This document shows, piece after piece, positions 19,094 through 21,246 of a DNA stretch of 21,246 bases. The position numbers and the translations under genes are program-made. The notes beneath the pieces were generated by a model. It saw nothing but the letters and a program-made list of their open reading frames with translations, was not told where the DNA came from and searched no databases. Origin of the DNA: Chromera velia (lineage: Eukaryota > Sar > Chromeraceae); NCBI GenBank assembly GCA_018398765.1, contig JAHBMJ010004579.1:57501-78746 (forward strand), in the 5' to 3' direction. Position 1 is the stretch's first letter; the number at the start of each line of letters is the position of its first letter.

Positions 19094-20240
19094 TTGCAAG
19101 GCATGTCGCTTCGTGCCGGTCTCCTGTATTTTGAGGGGAATCGTCTCTGTGTCCTTAGATCTCAGCAGGGGACTGTGATGGCTGGGGTGCACTCCCCTCC
19201 GCACGCTGCTCACTTTGGGACGGGGAAGACCTATCAGAAGGTGGCGTCATTGTACTACTGGCCCAAGATGTGGAGGTCAGTCGCTTCTTTTGTTCGCACG
19301 TACGATCGGTGTCAGAGAAGCAAGGGTCCCACTGCGGCCCACCCCGGGCTTCTGCAGCCCCTCCTTATCCCTTCACGCCCTTGGGAGTCGACTTGTATTG
19401 ACCGCCTTACTGACTTGCCGCCTTCCGGTGATGAGGGGTTTGATGTGATTCTTATAGTGCTTTGCCGGCTCATTAAAGCAGTCGTCTTGATTTCCACTCA
19501 CAGCACAGCAGGAGCAGAGGAGACCACGCGGATCTACTGCCAGCACGTTTTGTGCAAGAAGGGCTTCCAGCGTCATATCGTCTGCGACTGTGACCCCCGT
19601 TTTGTCGCCCGCTTTTGGCAGACCCTCCACGCCTCCAGCAGTTCAGAAGTCGATTTTGCGACTGCATCGCACCACGACACAGCGGGTGCCGCAGAGAGGA
19701 TGAATCACACCCTCGAGGAGGCTTTGCGGTGTCTGGTAGACACGAAGCACTCCCGGTAGTCTGAATTTCTGTGTGATATGGAGTTTGCATACAACTCCTC
19801 TGTCCATGAGGGGACTGGTTTTGCGCCCCTCGCTCTCGATGGTGGGAAGTCCCCGCTCATCCCTCCTGCTCTCAATCTCCCAGTCTCAGTCGAACCTTCT
19901 TTCGACGCAAGGGAATTTCTGGAGGAACACAGCCAGATGATCGCTGCAGCGAGAGATTCACTCCGCTCAGCCCAACAAGTCATGACCCGAAACGCCAATC
20001 ACCGTCGGCGTCCCGCCGAAAACATCTGAGTAGGAGATTACGTCCTGGTGCACCGCACGTGGTGGCCATGTCCTGTGGGAAAGGGGGAGGAATACGCCAG
20101 GAAGCTTGATTCAGTTTGGTTCGGTCCGTTTGAAGTCGAGACCGTTCTGCCTCGAGACAATCTGGAGGTTGTTTTGCCTGCTGAGAGCAGGAAGCACCCT
20201 ATCATTCACACATCGTTGTGTAAGCCTTACCGTCAACCGA
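19094..20240 (+). pseudogene. integrase: HHCC finger, DDE core, GPF module
   Basis: The zinc finger keeps its His residues (GVHSPP...AHFGTGKTY, from 19190) but the first Cys of CxxC is Tyr (19301-19303); the second is Cys at 19310. The DDE core keeps Asp (19400), Asp (19586, in VCDCDPRF) and Glu (19694, in AAERMN). Two Arg positions usual in the family (CDRDP, NRTLE) read Cys and His. A GPF module (VWFGPFEVE) lies near 20120-20145. Stops lie at 19757 and 20027. In active copies it inserts the cDNA; the GTAAC duplication is its footprint. Confidence 0.88.
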
Positions 20241-20290
20241 GTGGGGAGACTTGCCCCCCGTCTGTCCGCATGCCCGCTTGGGCCGAGGAG

Positions 20291-20449
20291 GAGTATGAAG
20301 TCGAGAAAATCCTTGTAGTCCGAGGGAGGGGCAAGGCCAAGCAGTACAAGGTTCTCTGGAGGGGATACCCATTAGAAGACGCATCATGGGAGCCCCTGTC
20401 ATCATTGAAGAATGCAAAACAAGCGATTGCCAATTTTCATACTTCGGCC
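20291..20449 (+). pseudogene. C-terminal chromodomain
   Basis: The sequence [20 protein letters not shown], then [22 protein letters not shown], is a complete chromodomain with the aromatic positions Y, W and W that form the methyl-lysine cage in the family. This is the hallmark of chromoviruses. By family knowledge it may steer insertion to marked chromatin. It has no stop inside and ends at TGA 20450. Confidence 0.92.
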
Positions 20450-20470
20450 TGAGTGAGGCGCACAGACCAT

Positions 20471-20487
20471 GGAGGGGGGAGAGGGCA
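20471..20487 (+). other. polypurine tract
   Basis: ggaggggggagaggg at 20471-20485, followed by ca, abuts the 3' LTR at 20488. It is the expected primer for plus-strand DNA synthesis. The two-base spacer is slightly unusual. Confidence 0.8.
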
Positions 20488-20807
20488 CGTTACGTTGTGG
20501 CTTGTACGGTGACTTGATCACCCGCCAAACTTGCTAGAACTGGGACTGGGAAACTAACTTCGCAATACTAAGCCCGGCCGGCATTAATTAAGTGTACTAA
20601 GAGAATTAAGTGACAGACTGACAATACAGAGAAAGAAATAATAGACTTGCAATACAGAAATAAATAGAAGCATGCCGTACAGTCTTCGTCCATCTGTATC
20701 GCTTGAATGGAGTCCTTGGAAGTGAACTCTGACTGACAGACTTAAGGAGGTAAGGTACGATAAGTCTCCAACTAGACTACGTTCTTAGTCTAGGAGGAAA
20801 TCTGACG
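20488..20807 (+). repeat. 3' LTR
   Basis: A 320-bp copy of 15063-15382 with nine differences. Its last base is G where the 5' LTR has A, so it ends CG and not the canonical CA. GTAAC follows at once. Confidence 0.93.
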
Positions 20808-20812
20808 GTAAC
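20808..20812. repeat. target-site duplication, right copy (GTAAC)
   Basis: It matches 15058-15062 exactly and marks the right border of the insertion. Confidence 0.85.
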
Positions 20813-21246
20813 CTTAACACTATACAAGATTAATTGATACAAGATTCCTAGCAAGATTCCATTTCAAATGATTTAACGCGTTTTAAAAATTAATTATCAA
20901 CGTCGGGCTGTTGAATTAAATTGAAGTAGTTAAAGCTGGTGAGCCACCAATGGCCTACCATGCACTTACTGTAGTGATGAAACGAATGGAAGTTGATCGT
21001 CGAAAGGGATCGACACCATGATCGAATGCTCGAAGGAATGGACCGAATGCAAAAAGATAAAAAATTAAGGCTTAATTAGTTTAAGGCTATATAGTAAAAA
21101 AGGCTCTTGCTTGTCAGTGACAAGTTGCGTCGGCTGGTGACTTTTGGAAACATTCCCAAAGAGATCTGAATGGTTGTGTTTAGGACGCGGCCGCTCCACT
21201 AGCCGTTTCAGCTTCATGCAGAATCATGCCACAATGTCCGACGGTG
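20813..21246. other. AT-rich flank right of the retrotransposon
   Basis: It continues the pre-insertion sequence. It holds the second copy of the 21-nt motif (20929-20949) and a short hairpin cttgtca-g-tgacaag at 21110-21124. A NotI recognition site happens to lie at 21187-21194. No coding region is recognisable. Confidence 0.5.
20929..20949 (+). repeat. 21-nt dispersed motif, copy 2
   Basis: gttaaagctggtgagccacca matches the reverse complement of 2263-2283 with one C/T difference. It is outside the retrotransposon, 117 bp past its right border. Confidence 0.55.

Larger units (their letters stand above)
15461..20452 (+). pseudogene. gag-pol polyprotein, one frame with 12 internal stops
   Basis: From ATG 15461 to TGA 20450 the frame is constant over 1664 codons with no net frameshift. 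Internal stops: TAG at 15506, 16478, 17105, 17579, 18020, 18392, 19052 and 19757; TAA at 17483 and 17597; TGA at 18476 and 20027. Each is one C-to-T step from CAG, CAA or CGA; some could equally be G-to-A changes of TGG. The first lies inside a Gln run. Chromoviruses often encode Gag and Pol as one ORF, which fits. Under the standard code the copy is a pseudogene; domains are described separately. Confidence 0.9.
15063..20807 (+). mobile_element. full-length Ty3/Gypsy chromovirus LTR retrotransposon, 5745 bp
   Basis: The element has two 320-bp LTRs, a 5-bp target duplication, a primer-binding site and polypurine tract, and a gag-protease-RT-RNase H-integrase order, which defines Ty3/Gypsy (Metaviridae-like) rather than Copia. 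A C-terminal chromodomain places it with the chromoviruses, whose chromodomain in characterised members reads histone marks to direct insertion. The LTRs differ at 9 of 320 positions (about 97% identical), so the insertion is fairly recent. The coding region keeps its frame throughout but holds 12 stop codons, so this copy is not expected to make its own polyprotein under the standard code. It sits about 650 bp downstream of the membrane-protein gene in the same orientation. Confidence 0.95.

Noticed and set aside
15461-20452. Host nuclear code in which UAA and UAG encode Gln
   Set aside because: Host frames here use CAG/CAA for Gln, the 1161-codon ORF has no internal UAR, and the ankyrin gene ends in TAA followed by non-coding-like DNA. 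Recoding restricted to the element remains only a remote option.
21187-21194. NotI site as a sign of cloning vector
   Set aside because: An isolated 8-bp site with no adjoining vector sequence that I recognise.

Overview
The window is nuclear DNA from a eukaryote. Genes are split by introns with GT..AG borders, long (AC)n, (GT)n, (GA)n and (CT)n microsatellites lie in the introns, and a 5.7 kb Ty3/Gypsy LTR retrotransposon is present. No bacterial-style operon, rRNA or tRNA gene was seen. GC-rich genes, repeat-filled introns and an ankyrin gene with weak similarity to model organisms suggest a free-living alveolate alga, perhaps a chromerid such as Chromera velia. That is inference from style, not from a marker gene.

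Layout. 1-491: upstream DNA with no confident gene. 492-1979 (+): intronless ankyrin-repeat protein. 1980-2706: AT-rich convergent intergenic DNA with perfect inverted repeats. 2707-6636 (-): the spliceosomal protein CWC15, rebuilt here as ten exons (eight firm, the last two borders tentative), with an unresolved 29-N gap in intron 5. 6637-6890: divergent intergenic region, a likely two-way promoter. 6891-14407 (+): a chain of nine phase-compatible exons encoding a many-pass membrane protein of no family I recognise. It ends in a roughly 900-residue acidic, Pro/Ser-rich tail with six DPF tripeptides. This may instead be two genes, 6891-10671 and 10922-14407.

14408-15057 is AT-rich intergenic DNA. 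15063-20807 (+) is a complete chromovirus-type LTR retrotransposon: 320-bp LTRs differing at 9 positions, a 5-bp target duplication GTAAC, a primer-binding site resembling the initiator tRNA-Met 3' end, Gag with a zinc knuckle, protease, RT, RNase H, integrase with a GPF module, a C-terminal chromodomain and a polypurine tract. Its polyprotein lies in one reading frame from 15461 to 20452 with no frameshift but 12 internal stop codons. Every one can be explained by a single C-to-T change. Two metal or active-site residues also look lost through G-to-A changes. The copy looks recent and disabled by point transitions. 20813-21246 is AT-rich flank and carries an inverted copy of a 21-nt motif also found at 2263-2283.

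The host genes do not form a pathway. CWC15 acts in nuclear splicing, the membrane protein probably in trafficking if its DPF motifs are used, and the ankyrin protein is a generic binding scaffold. The most noteworthy items are the DPF-tailed membrane protein and the frame-preserving, stop-riddled retroelement.
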